33,080 nucleotides of DNA from assembly GCA_023128695.1 (NCBI GenBank), contig JAGMDK010000130.1, positions 1 to 33,080 on the forward strand, written 5' to 3'. Positions 1 through 6,900 of this stretch are shown in pieces (the stretch's first letter is position 1; the number at the start of each line of letters is the position of its first letter). Source of the stretch: Phycisphaerae bacterium (GTDB lineage: Bacteria; Planctomycetota; Phycisphaerae; UBA1845; Fen-1342). Both the position numbers and the translations under genes were made by a program. Under the pieces are notes generated by a model. That model was not told where the DNA came from, made no database searches, and worked only from the letters and a program-made list of their open reading frames with translations.

Positions 1-303
1 AAGGCCGCGGAGAACGCCGCCCTGCGGGCCGAGGTGCCTCCGATGATCGCCGAGAAGCGCGCGGAGAACGAGGCCCTGCGGGCCGAGGTGCCTCCGATGA
101 TCGCCGAGAAGCGCGCGGAGAACGAAGCCCTGCGGGCCGAGGTGCCTCCGATGATCGCCGAGAAGCGCGCGGAGAACGAAGCCCTGAAAGCCGAGGTGCC
201 TCCGATGCTGGCCGAGAAGGCCGCGGAAAACCAGGCGCTGAGAGCCGAGGTGCCTCCGATGATTGCCGAGAAGGCCGCGGAGAACGAGGCCTTGATCAAA
301 GAG
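1..303 (+). repeat. 54-bp in-frame tandem repeat
   Basis: Units begin with GTGCCTCCGATG at 34, 88, 142, 196 and 250, exactly 54 bases apart, with a partial unit before 34. The array lies inside a coding frame and encodes an 18-residue unit. Copies differ at a few positions, so the array is not a very recent expansion. There are no spacers, so this is not a CRISPR array. Confidence 0.95.
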
Positions 304-384
304 GTCGAGGAGGAAGGGCGCGAGCGCGCCGCCGCCTGGCAGGAGACGCTTAACATCGTCCGACGCAACAAAGACAAGAGTTGA
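1..384 (+). CDS. Repeat-built coiled-coil protein, 5' end outside window
   Basis: The frame is open from base 1, so the true start lies upstream. It ends at TGA 382-384. At least 127 residues are visible. The visible part is a string of 18-residue units with the consensus VPPMIAEKRAENEALRAE, five complete copies plus part of another, followed by a short charged tail. The units are rich in Ala, Glu, Lys and Leu and should form long helices broken at each Pro-Pro. I recognise no enzyme domain. A surface protein made of short helical repeats next to gvp genes recalls GvpC, which stiffens the outside of cyanobacterial gas vesicles, but GvpC repeats are about 33 residues and I see no sequence match. 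That role is a guess. Confidence 0.6.
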   Translation, partial: KAAENAALRAEVPPMIAEKRAENEALRAEVPPMIAEKRAENEALRAEVPPMIAEKRAENEALKAEVPPMLAEKAAENQALRAEVPPMIAEKAAENEALIKEVEEEGRERAAAWQETLNIVRRNKDKS

Positions 385-393
385 GCGGGCGCC

Positions 394-480
394 GTGTCAG
401 TGTCACGGGAGAACGATAGGTGGTTCAGGCGGCCCTGGAACGACAAGGCGAAGCGGACCAAAGCTAAGAAGGAGAATTGA
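394..480 (+). CDS. Possible 28-residue basic peptide
   Basis: A GTG at 394 opens a 28-codon frame ending at TGA 478-480. The peptide is rich in Arg, Lys and Trp, as are the neighbouring small proteins. The frame runs through the ribosome binding site of the next gene, so translation of the two could be coupled. There is no convincing Shine-Dalgarno sequence before 394 and the frame is short enough to occur by chance. Confidence 0.2.
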   Translation: MSVSRENDRWFRRPWNDKAKRTKAKKEN

Positions 481-482
481 TC

Positions 483-788
483 GTGCCGGACGAAGAGACA
501 ACTGATCCCAAACCGGAGCGTGAGCCGGAGCACAAGTCCGAGTGGCCCAAGCGCGAGCCTATGCAAGCGCGCAAGCCCGAGCCCAAGCCGGAGAGGCCGA
601 CGGCCTTGAAAGGCTGGATGAAGGACTGGCCGAGGCGGAACGCGGCAGCGGCCGCCAAGGCCGCGAGCGAGACCGAGAGGCGCAGGCTCAAAGAACTGGA
701 GTGGCAAAAGGCGCTCAAGGCGGACCGGAAGGAGCGGGAGAAGCTGGAGAAAGAGTGGATCAGGGCAGGAGAACATCGAGGCAGATAG
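483..788 (+). CDS. Small highly charged protein of unknown function
   Basis: The start is taken as GTG 483 because an AAGGAG lies about nine bases upstream; a TTG at 477 is in frame but too close to it. The 101-residue product has a Pro/Glu/Lys-rich N-terminal third and a basic, Ala/Glu/Lys/Arg-rich helical remainder. There is no signal peptide or membrane segment and I recognise no domain. Overlapping frames on both strands are shadows caused by the GC-rich, charged composition. It sits between other charged helical small proteins in the leader part of the locus and may be a minor vesicle-associated or scaffold protein, but nothing in the sequence proves this. Confidence 0.5.
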   Translation: MPDEETTDPKPEREPEHKSEWPKREPMQARKPEPKPERPTALKGWMKDWPRRNAAAAAKAASETERRRLKELEWQKALKADRKEREKLEKEWIRAGEHRGR

Positions 789-814
789 GGCCGGAGGACA
801 AGGCTGAGAAAGCC

Positions 815-1500
815 TCGCACAAACGGAACGATACACAGGCAAGCGAGTAGGACAACGCCGAACAAGGAGAACCAGATCATGCCTCAGGTATTCACAAGTG
901 GAGCCAAAGCCAGGGCCGAGACAATCAAGCGCGAGTACGAGGACAAACAGAAGTACCGGGAACTCGTGAGAGAGAGGGCCACACGGCAAAAGAACGAGAA
1001 TGCCTGGCACGCCGGGCTCCAGAACGAGAGGGACATGGCCTTCAAGAAGCAGTGCGCGTGGCTCAAGAACATGGAGAACACCAGGCTGGAGCGGCAGAAG
1101 GCGGACAATGATTCGCGGGGGGCGCTGCGAAAGACGACTAACAACCCATGGGGCTTCTACGACCGCAAGACCAAGCGCTGGCCGAATACGTAGCCCAGGC
1201 TGGGACAGCTTCGCACAAACGGAACGATACACGGATAGCCGAGTGGAACAACGCCGAGAAGGAGAATCAGACCATGCCTCAGGGATTCACAAGTGGGGCC
1301 AAAGCCAGGGCCGAGACAATCAGGCGCGAGAAGGCCGACAAGGAAATGAACAAGGGGCTGGTGAAAGACCGGGCCAGGCGGCAGAAGAAAGAGGATGCCT
1401 GGCACGCCGACCTTCAGAACGAGAGGGACGCGGCCTTCAAGAAACAGAATGAGTGGCTCAAGAAGATGGAGAGAACCAGGGTCGAGCGGGAGAAGGCCGA
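815..1500 (+). repeat. Direct tandem duplication of leader plus gene, about 395-bp period
   Basis: The motif TCGCACAAACGGAACGATAC occurs at 815 and again at 1211. It is followed in both copies by similar leader sequence, a ribosome binding site and the start of homologous genes at 879 and 1274. The spacing is 395-396 bases. The copies have diverged by point changes, and by different 3' ends. Confidence 0.85.
879..1193 (+). CDS. Charged helical small protein, tandem copy 1
   Basis: A 104-residue protein with ATG 879 preceded by AAGGAG. The first 85 or so residues are almost entirely charged helix (Arg, Lys, Glu, Asn, Ala) and start MPQVFTSGAKARAETI. This region is clearly homologous to the protein at 1274, including the shared stretches AWHA.LQNERD.AFKKQ..WLK and ADND. 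The last 15 residues differ from copy 2. Soluble, no cysteine cluster, no known domain. The duplication includes the upstream leader, so it is a true tandem gene duplication. Function unknown. Confidence 0.6.
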   Translation: MPQVFTSGAKARAETIKREYEDKQKYRELVRERATRQKNENAWHAGLQNERDMAFKKQCAWLKNMENTRLERQKADNDSRGALRKTTNNPWGFYDRKTKRWPNT

Positions 1501-1726
1501 CAATGACTACCGCGCGGTCCTGCGAGGGTCGGCGAAGGACGACGAGATGAAGAGGAATAAGACCGCCCGCTTCGCCCCGACCGGCAGAACGCCGCCCAAA
1601 CGGAAACAGCAGGTGGCGGCGCCGAGCCCGGCCGAGACCCATGTGAAGGCGGGCCCTCCGGCCGTGGCCGCGGCTGAGCCGGCCGAGACAGAGAAGACGC
1701 CCGAGACAGAGAGCTACTACCCCTAG
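1274..1726 (+). CDS. Charged helical small protein, tandem copy 2
   Basis: The start is ATG 1274, which aligns with the start of copy 1 and has AAGGAG just upstream; the frame runs further 5' but that part is the duplicated leader. The product has 150 residues. Residues 1-85 match copy 1. The rest is a Pro/Ala/Thr/Glu-rich, probably unstructured tail ending ESYYP. No domain is recognised. The pairing of a helical head with a disordered tail would suit a surface or linker protein, but this is inference only. Confidence 0.6.
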   Translation: MPQGFTSGAKARAETIRREKADKEMNKGLVKDRARRQKKEDAWHADLQNERDAAFKKQNEWLKKMERTRVEREKADNDYRAVLRGSAKDDEMKRNKTARFAPTGRTPPKRKQQVAAPSPAETHVKAGPPAVAAAEPAETEKTPETESYYP

Positions 1727-1920
1727 AGGGAAATCAAAGACTCGAAGAGGTCCGGGCGAAGAAGGGTTAAATCCGGAACCGGGCCGACCTGCCGACGCAA
1801 GGCGCGCGGCAGGCGGCGCCGGTGTCCACGGAACCGGTGGACTGATGGTCGGTCCACAGCAAGAACAGGGACTTTCCAAACAAGCCCCGGCAGCTTGGGG
1901 CTCGATGAGGTCGCCAGAAG

Positions 1921-2214
1921 ATGGCTGTGACGCTTAGCAAAGCGACGTGCGCCTTTTGCAACGGGACGGGCGTGGATCAGACCGGCGCTATGGCGAGGGG
2001 TTCCAAGTGCCCGGTCTGCGCCGGGCGCCGGATAGTCTACGTCCAGGAGCCCTACGTCCCCTGCGCCGATTGCGATGGCCGGGGCAAGAGGCCCGGCTCG
2101 CGGCTGACGTGCATGAAGTGCCGCGGCAAAGGGGTTGTCCACCACCAGGCCGAGCCGACAGCCGAATACGGCCAGTGGTGGGACAGCAGCGGCGAAGGAC
2201 GCTGGAGAAGTTGA
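1921..2214 (+). CDS. Short DnaJ-type zinc-motif protein, copy 1
   Basis: A 97-residue protein with GAGGT upstream of ATG 1921. It carries four CxxC motifs in the style of the DnaJ cysteine-rich domain: CAFCNGTG, CPVCAGRR, CADCDGRG and CMKCRGKG. In type I Hsp40s such motifs pair to hold two zinc ions and bind unfolded substrate. There is no J-domain here. After motif 4 the sequence AEPTAEYGQWWD aligns with AEPTTECPQCDG in the longer paralogue at 2698, so the fifth motif has lost both cysteines to Tyr and Trp and the sixth is absent. It is the first of three tandem genes. Confidence 0.75.
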   Translation: MAVTLSKATCAFCNGTGVDQTGAMARGSKCPVCAGRRIVYVQEPYVPCADCDGRGKRPGSRLTCMKCRGKGVVHHQAEPTAEYGQWWDSSGEGRWRS

Positions 2215-2306
2215 TCCGGAACCGGCGGACCGATGGCCGGTCGAACGAGAACGGGCAGTGGCAAAACAAGCCCCGGCAGCTTGGGGCTTGAGGAGGTCGC
2301 CAGAGA

Positions 2307-2609
2307 ATGGCTGTGACGCTTACCAAAGCTGAGTGCGCATTCTGCCGGGGAACCGGCGTTGTGGCGAAGATTTCCAAGTGCCCGGTCTGCAACGGGCGCA
2401 AGGTAGTGTATGTGCAGGAGCCCTTCGTCCCCTGCCCCGAATGCGAGGGCAGGGGCAAGAAGCCCGGCACGCAGATGAGTTGCCTGAAGTGCCGCGGGAA
2501 AGGGGTTGTCCACCAGGCCGAGCCGACAACCGAATACGCCGAGTGGGCCGGCCCGACAACCAAATACTCCCAGTGGAACGCCGGCGGCGAAGGAGCCTGG
2601 AAGAGCTGA
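2307..2609 (+). CDS. Short DnaJ-type zinc-motif protein, copy 2
   Basis: A 100-residue tandem paralogue of the gene at 1921, with GAGGAGGT before ATG 2307. Motifs are CAFCRGTG, CPVCNGRK, CPECEGRG and CLKCRGKG. Two residues groups that would be the fifth motif in the long paralogue read TTEYAEW and, in a further partial copy, TTKYSQW. Thus the aromatic replacement of cysteine is repeated rather than random. No J-domain. The likely role is a substrate-binding or zinc-structured adaptor of the locus; this is inferred from family and context. Confidence 0.75.
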   Translation: MAVTLTKAECAFCRGTGVVAKISKCPVCNGRKVVYVQEPFVPCPECEGRGKKPGTQMSCLKCRGKGVVHQAEPTTEYAEWAGPTTKYSQWNAGGEGAWKS

Positions 2610-2697
2610 TCCGGAACCGGCGGACCGATGGCCGGTCGAACGAGAACGGGCAGTGCCGAAACAAGCCCCGGCAGCATGTGGCGCGAGGAGATTACGC

Positions 2698-3954
2698 GTG
2701 GTAGTTCGGAAGAAAATGGCTGTGGTGACTACGAAAGTCAAGTGCGCGTTTTGCAAGGGGACGGGCAAGGATCCGTTCGGCGTCATGTCGAAGAGATCCA
2801 AGTGCCCGGTCTGCAACGGGCACCGGGAAGTCCATGTACAGGCGCCCACCGTCCCCTGCGCCTTTTGCGGCGCCACGGGCAAGCAGCCGCACTCACGCCT
2901 GACCTGCCAGGCGTGCCGCGGGAAAGGCGTTGTGCACCTGGCCGAGCCGACAACCGAATGCCCCCAGTGCGACGGCACCGGCAAGGAGCCGGGAGAGATG
3001 AATCTGCCCTGCTGGGTGTGCAAGGGCGCCGGGTGGCTCGGCAAGAATACATCCGTGCCAAAAGAGGTGACGGCGGCGGCGGCCGAACGAAAGGCGGCGG
3101 CAAAAGAAAGAGCTGCGAAACGAGCGGCGGCCGGCACGACGCCGGCCGGGGTCGGCACGCAAATCGACTGCGCCTTTTGCAGCGGGACCGGCGTGGACCC
3201 GTTCGGGGTTATGTCGCAGGAATCCAACTGCCCCGTCTGCAACGGACGCGGGAAGGTCCATGTGCAGGAGCCCACCGTTTCCTGCGCCTATTGCCACGCC
3301 ACGGGCAACCAGCCCGGCACGCGGCTGACGTGCACGACCTGCCACGGGAAAGGGGTCCTCCATCTGGCCGGGCCGACAACCCAATGCCCCAACTGCGACG
3401 GCAGCGGCCGGGAGCCGAAGACGAACATGCCCTGCGGGCTGTGCAAAGGTGCCGGCCTGATCTCCAGGCACAAAACCGTGCCAACAAAAGTACTTGAGAA
3501 GAAGGCAAAGCGAAAAGCTGTCAAACGGAAAGCGGCTCGCCGCACGACGCCGCCCGAGGAGATGATGGTCGTCAAGTGTGCCTTCTGCGACGGGGTGGGC
3601 GTAGACCCGTTCGGGGTTATGTCGGTGCTGTCCAAGTGCCCCGTGTGCAACGGACGCACGAAGGTGAGCGTGCGGAAGCCCGCCTACCCCTGCGCCTACT
3701 GTCACGGCACCGGCAGGCAGCGTGGCACCAAACTGAGCTGCGGGGTGTGCAAGGGCACCGGGCACGTCACCGTGCCCGGACCGGTGGCCGAGTGCCCGGA
3801 GTGTGATGGGCGCGGCAAGAGGCACGGGGCCCGCTTGCCCTGCGTCCTCTGTCGGGGCACCGGCCTGGTCACTGAGAAGTCAACCGAGAAGGCAACTGTG
3901 CCCGCCCAGGATAACAGCACCGACTCGCAGGGCGGCGCAGCAGAGGAGACGTAG
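2698..3954 (+). CDS. Triple DnaJ-type zinc-finger protein with 18 CxxC motifs
   Basis: The protein has 418 residues from GTG 2698, which has GAGGAG seven bases upstream. ATG 2716, in the position used by the two paralogues, is the alternative. It holds three homologous units of six CxxCxGxG-like motifs each (for example CAFCKGTG, CPVCNGHR, CAFCGATG, CQACRGKG, CPQCDGTG, CWVCKGAG in unit 1). Eighteen motifs could bind about nine zinc ions. Units are joined by Ala/Lys/Arg-rich linkers. A standard DnaJ has four motifs and a J-domain; here there is no J-domain. It is soluble and has no signal peptide. It could present several unfolded-protein binding faces at once. The J-domain of the locus is found on the GvpF/L at 8245. 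Confidence 0.8.
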   Translation: MVVRKKMAVVTTKVKCAFCKGTGKDPFGVMSKRSKCPVCNGHREVHVQAPTVPCAFCGATGKQPHSRLTCQACRGKGVVHLAEPTTECPQCDGTGKEPGEMNLPCWVCKGAGWLGKNTSVPKEVTAAAAERKAAAKERAAKRAAAGTTPAGVGTQIDCAFCSGTGVDPFGVMSQESNCPVCNGRGKVHVQEPTVSCAYCHATGNQPGTRLTCTTCHGKGVLHLAGPTTQCPNCDGSGREPKTNMPCGLCKGAGLISRHKTVPTKVLEKKAKRKAVKRKAARRTTPPEEMMVVKCAFCDGVGVDPFGVMSVLSKCPVCNGRTKVSVRKPAYPCAYCHGTGRQRGTKLSCGVCKGTGHVTVPGPVAECPECDGRGKRHGARLPCVLCRGTGLVTEKSTEKATVPAQDNSTDSQGGAAEET

Positions 3955-4484
3955 TGAGACATTGAGGCGTCGAAGGACAGTGCCTTCGGCCCCTCCGGCC
4001 GACCCGTGCATTAGCCCCCGCCGCTTACCGGCGGGCGCGAAGAAAAGGAATCGCACGTGTCATGCGTTCAAGTCAAGACAACCGGCTGCGCGATCGACGA
4101 CCTGGTCGGACCATCGACAAGTCCGCGGGACGCATCTGTCCCAGCGATTCACTTCGGCGCGCCTGGACGCGCCGGAGCGGGTCGCCGACATGCAATGGGG
4201 CCGCCCGCGGCCCGGGGGGATCTGCGAGGCTTTGTATATACGGACTGTTCGGCGCATTTTCCTTGCGCTCGGGCCGCAGCGAGTGGAACTCCCCTTCGCC
4301 GAACGGTAAGGGCGCTAAACACATTCTTGGCTGCGTTTGGCGTCACGCACTCCGGGGACAACCAGAGTCCTCGTCCCTCCTCTGTCCTCCAGGGAGGCGA
4401 GGGCCTGGTGTCCCCGTTGTCAAATCAAAAAGGCTTTGCTCCACCGAATACCGTGGGACTACCTGAGAATTGGAGTCAATAACG
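3955..4484 (+). other. 530-base intergenic region with several hairpins
   Basis: I see no credible gene here; the long open frames on both strands have no family features and arise from high GC. Perfect short hairpins are CCCGCCG/CGGCGGG at 4017-4035, CGGCGCG/CGCGCCG at 4155-4174 and GGGCCGC/GCGGCCC at 4198-4213. An imperfect one lies around 4370-4405. The first could end transcription of the zinc-motif genes, though no T-run follows. A promoter for the genes from 4485 may lie here, for instance around TATATA at 4235-4240, but I see no good -35 box. Confidence 0.4.
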
Positions 4485-4751
4485 ATGGCAGAAGAACCAC
4501 AGAAGAAAAAACAGAGGAAGATCGGCACACTGGAGAACCTCAAGACCGCCATGGGGTGTCGCCTTCACTCCAAGCCCTACGTCGAGGGACAGGAGTACAT
4601 CGAGCTGTACGCGCTGAAGCGCGACCGCGCCCGCTGGCTGAAAGGGAGGGATCAAGCCGAGGGAAGGCTCAAGATGATAGACGAGGCCATCGGCAAGATC
4701 AAGCTGCCGGAAGAGCAGAAGTGGTACGCCGGGGACGGGGGCCCGCGATGA
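4485..4751 (+). CDS. Small helical protein, paralogue of next gene
   Basis: An 88-residue protein from ATG 4485, with GGAG nine bases upstream. An in-frame TTG at 4470 is too close to that site. The C-terminal half (YIELYALKRDRARWLKGRDQ and on to IGKIKLPEEQ) looks like an antiparallel coiled-coil hairpin. The same pattern, YTLSLKRRR..., ending IRQIELPEND, is found in the gene at 4834, so the two are paralogues. The leaders also match (GGAGTCAATRACVATG). No known domain. Small helical proteins of this kind are seen in bacterial gas vesicle loci, but I cannot name this one. Confidence 0.65.
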   Translation: MAEEPQKKKQRKIGTLENLKTAMGCRLHSKPYVEGQEYIELYALKRDRARWLKGRDQAEGRLKMIDEAIGKIKLPEEQKWYAGDGGPR

Positions 4752-4833
4752 CCCGTTTCGCCGGACGTGCCGGCGGGCAGCCGCGCGCCGGTACGACAGG
4801 ATTCACCCGCCACGCAGACAGGAGTCAATGACC

Positions 4834-5115
4834 ATGGAACAAGAACACCCAAGGGCCAAGCGACAGATACGGGCGGTGGAGTGCATGGCAACCTCCCTGG
4901 GGCTCGCCCAGGGGGAGTTTGACTGCGATGAGTACACGCTGAGCCTCAAGCGGCGCCGCTGCGCGAAAGAGCTGGGGAGAGCCAACCGCAGGCTGGCCTG
5001 GCTCGACGAGCAAATAAGACAGATAGAGCTGCCGGAAAACGACCGGTCGATCTGGGGACGCTCCCGGCCGCAGGGCCGCAGCCACGTTGTCGCCACCGTG
5101 CCTAGGCGGCTATAG
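4834..5115 (+). CDS. Small helical protein, paralogue of previous gene
   Basis: A 93-residue protein. ATG 4834 is preferred over ATG 4828 because the AGGAG at 4820 is then nine bases away, exactly as in the paralogue at 4485. Residues about 30-70 form a charged helical hairpin matching the paralogue. The C-terminal 20 residues are basic and differ. It contains two cysteines not shared with the paralogue. No enzyme motif. The conserved leader suggests both were copied as gene plus ribosome binding site and are expressed together. Confidence 0.65.
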   Translation: MEQEHPRAKRQIRAVECMATSLGLAQGEFDCDEYTLSLKRRRCAKELGRANRRLAWLDEQIRQIELPENDRSIWGRSRPQGRSHVVATVPRRL

Positions 5116-5141
5116 GCTCGCTCCTGAACAGGAGAATCAAC

Positions 5142-5327
5142 ATGCCCTTTGATCTGCGAGGTAAGCTTGAGGAAGACAAAGCGGAAAAAAAAAAGGAATA
5201 CGATCAGGACCGCACCTACACGCGGTGGTACAGAAAAGGAAGGAACTTCATTTGTCCCCGGTGCGGGGTTCACACGAGCTCGGACAAGATGTTCTGCACC
5301 GATTGTGGTGCCAAGCTGCCATCGTAA
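5142..5327 (+). CDS. Zinc-ribbon small protein
   Basis: A 61-residue protein; ATG 5142 follows AGGAG at a normal distance. The N-terminal 35 residues are charged helix with KAEKKKEY. A single zinc ribbon follows: Cys38, Cys41, Cys52 and Cys55 in CPRCGVHT...FCTDCGAKL. The same ribbon with nearly the same flanks (CPKCGVHT...FCTDCGQKL) is found in the next gene, so the two are related. Zinc ribbons of this type usually bind protein or nucleic acid; nothing here decides between them. Context suggests a protein contact in vesicle assembly. Confidence 0.7.
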   Translation: MPFDLRGKLEEDKAEKKKEYDQDRTYTRWYRKGRNFICPRCGVHTSSDKMFCTDCGAKLPS

Positions 5328-5433
5328 GACCGGGCGCATTGCAGGGCGAGCGCCAAGGGCCGGAAAGATTCAAGCCGGCTGATACCAAGGGCCGTGCAGG
5401 GCAACAACCTTGCACCCAAACAGGAGAATGAAC

Positions 5434-5793
5434 ATGGCCTGGGAGCATAAAGAGAAATTCACGGCGGAAAAGATCCCCGAGGAGATGAGAGCATTCAACA
5501 AACACACTCCCGGCATGGAGTGGCCCAGAAGAGGAAGGGACACCTTTACGTGTCCCAAGTGCGGCGTCCACACCTTCTCGGGCAAGGAATTCTGCACCGA
5601 TTGTGGCCAAAAACTGTCGTATGAATGCCCGCAATGCGGACTGGGATTCCGGTACGAGTACCAACAGGCCTTCTGTCCCGACTGCGGCGCCGACCTGCGG
5701 CAGGACATGTGGTTCGGAGTCCAACAAAAACCGAAGCGGCCCGTCACCATGAAGCCCGGGACGGTCAGGACAGTCGAAGAGGAGGTCTACTAA
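5434..5793 (+). CDS. Double zinc-ribbon protein
   Basis: A 119-residue protein from ATG 5434, with AGGAG upstream (an in-frame ATG at 5410 lies before that site). It has two zinc ribbons: Cys40, Cys43, Cys54, Cys57, then Cys65, Cys68, Cys81, Cys84. The first ribbon matches the one in the 61-residue neighbour. The head is charged helix and the tail is basic. Its stop codon TAA overlaps the ATG of the next gene (TAATG at 5791), so the two are translationally coupled, which ties it functionally to the DnaJ-type zinc protein that follows. Confidence 0.75.
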   Translation: MAWEHKEKFTAEKIPEEMRAFNKHTPGMEWPRRGRDTFTCPKCGVHTFSGKEFCTDCGQKLSYECPQCGLGFRYEYQQAFCPDCGADLRQDMWFGVQQKPKRPVTMKPGTVRTVEEEVY

Positions 5794-6545
5794 TGGCTTG
5801 GGATGTGACTAAAGTACTGAAACCTGTGGACGCGCCCCCGCTCGAGACCCTCGCGGGCGGCGAGCCGGCGGCGACGGCCACCATCCCCGCGCCGCCGGCG
5901 ACGGGAGTAGAGGACCAGAACACGACCGGGAAGCCCACTCTCGTTTTTCACCCGGCAGGTGTAACCAGCAAGTCAGCAGCACACGTGGGTGGGAAACATA
6001 GGCTCCCGAACTTGCTGTACGGCGGGGAATTCGATTGCGCCTTCTGTAAGGCGACAGGCCTGGTGCACGGCAATGTATGCGCCGTCTGCCGCGGTAAGGG
6101 GACCGTGAAGGTGAAACCTCCCCTGGTGAAGTGTGCGTACTGCCATGGCCGGGCTCATGTTCCCACGGGCAGCGATATAACCTGCCCGGTCTGCCGCGGC
6201 GTTGGGCTCAACAGGGTGAAACCGCCGATCGAGAGGTGCCCGGATTGCAGGGGGCGCGGGAGGCAGCCCGGTCAGGCACTGTACTGTGGCCTCTGCCGCG
6301 GCTCAGGCGTTATCACCAAGGTCCCAGAGAAGCCGCAGGAGGGCCCGAACGTCGTGAAACAGAGGGACCCCAACAAGAAGCTCCTGCCCGGCGGCAAGGA
6401 GCCGGGGACCGGCAAGCCTTTCCAGCCGCCCTGGCACGGCCCATCAGTGGCCCCCGAGGAGGAGCACGAAATGGTCGAGAAAAAGAGGAAACAGGCGCTC
6501 GAATGGAAACCGGTGCCCCGGGCCATACGAAGGCCTCACAAGTAA
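5793..6545 (+). CDS. DnaJ-type zinc-motif protein with six CxxC motifs
   Basis: A 250-residue protein whose ATG 5793 overlaps the previous stop. The first 80 residues are Pro/Ala-rich and probably flexible. Residues about 82-172 hold six motifs: CAFCKATG, CAVCRGKG, CAYCHGRA, CPVCRGVG, CPDCRGRG and CGLCRGSG. This is one complete unit of the sort that is triplicated in the protein at 2698, so it is the closest single-unit relative of that protein in the window. The C-terminal 70 residues are basic and Pro-rich. There is no J-domain. By family it should bind about three zinc ions and unfolded polypeptide. Confidence 0.75.
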   Translation: MAWDVTKVLKPVDAPPLETLAGGEPAATATIPAPPATGVEDQNTTGKPTLVFHPAGVTSKSAAHVGGKHRLPNLLYGGEFDCAFCKATGLVHGNVCAVCRGKGTVKVKPPLVKCAYCHGRAHVPTGSDITCPVCRGVGLNRVKPPIERCPDCRGRGRQPGQALYCGLCRGSGVITKVPEKPQEGPNVVKQRDPNKKLLPGGKEPGTGKPFQPPWHGPSVAPEEEHEMVEKKRKQALEWKPVPRAIRRPHK

Positions 6546-6596
6546 AAACTTGACGGGGCTCACATAGAGATCTTCAGAGACCAACGGAGAAAGACC

Positions 6597-6827
6597 ATGA
6601 AGTACTCAACAGGTAGAGAATCAAAGGTGAAGCACTCGACCGGAGACACCTACGACATCTGGGTGAGGGCTCACAAGCGCAAGAACGGCCCGCGATGCGC
6701 AACGGGTGAGTATGCCGCGATCAAGCATTTCACCGGCCGGTATTATGACCTGAAACGTGAAGAGGAACTGGAGGCCGAGCGGGCCGAACGCGAAGCGGCC
6801 ATGTACGAACGGCCCCAGCGTGCGTAA
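6597..6827 (+). CDS. Small protein of unknown function with K-x-[SF]-T-G repeats
   Basis: A 76-residue protein; ATG 6597 follows CGGAGA. The motif KYSTG, KHSTG and KHFTG occurs three times, the second and third followed by a tyrosine-containing stretch (DTYD, RYYD), which suggests an internal duplication. The C-terminal 25 residues are an Ala/Glu/Arg helix. No known family is recognised. It lies just upstream of gvpN on the same strand. Confidence 0.55.
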   Translation: MKYSTGRESKVKHSTGDTYDIWVRAHKRKNGPRCATGEYAAIKHFTGRYYDLKREEELEAERAEREAAMYERPQRA

Positions 6828-6845
6828 GTGAAGCGATAAGTGGCC

Positions 6846-6862
6846 GGCGGACACGGTCCGCC
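6846..6862 (+). other. Hairpin in leader of gvpN
   Basis: GGCGGAC, a three-base loop ACG, then GTCCGCC form a perfect stem in the 73-base gap before gvpN. It is not followed by a T-run. It may influence transcript processing or partial termination before the gvp core; this is a guess. Confidence 0.4.
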
Positions 6863-6900
6863 AAGCGCCAAGAGACAGTCTTAAAGAAAGGAAACAAATC

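Larger units (their letters stand above)
1771..2690 (+). repeat. Repeated leader segments of the tandem zinc-motif genes
   Basis: The leaders at about 2214-2306 and 2608-2690 are nearly identical over about 75 bases (beginning GATCCGGAACCGGCGGACCG), and a more diverged version precedes the first gene (about 1771-1920). In copies 1 and 2 the leader ends with a hairpin, AAGCCCC/GGGGCTT (2268-2289 in copy 2), directly before the ribosome binding site; copy 3 has lost it. Gene plus leader were duplicated together with a period near 386-400 bases. Confidence 0.8.

Noticed and set aside
1-303. 54-bp repeats as a CRISPR array
   Set aside because: Repeats are directly adjacent with no spacers, are in frame and code for an 18-residue unit.
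2893-3825. Minus-strand frame of 310 codons
   Set aside because: Antisense to the 18-motif zinc protein; its repeats reflect the CxxC repeats on the plus strand.
4057-4482. Plus-strand frame of 141 codons
   Set aside because: No ribosome binding site, no domain, mixed composition and dense hairpins; looks like open GC-rich DNA.
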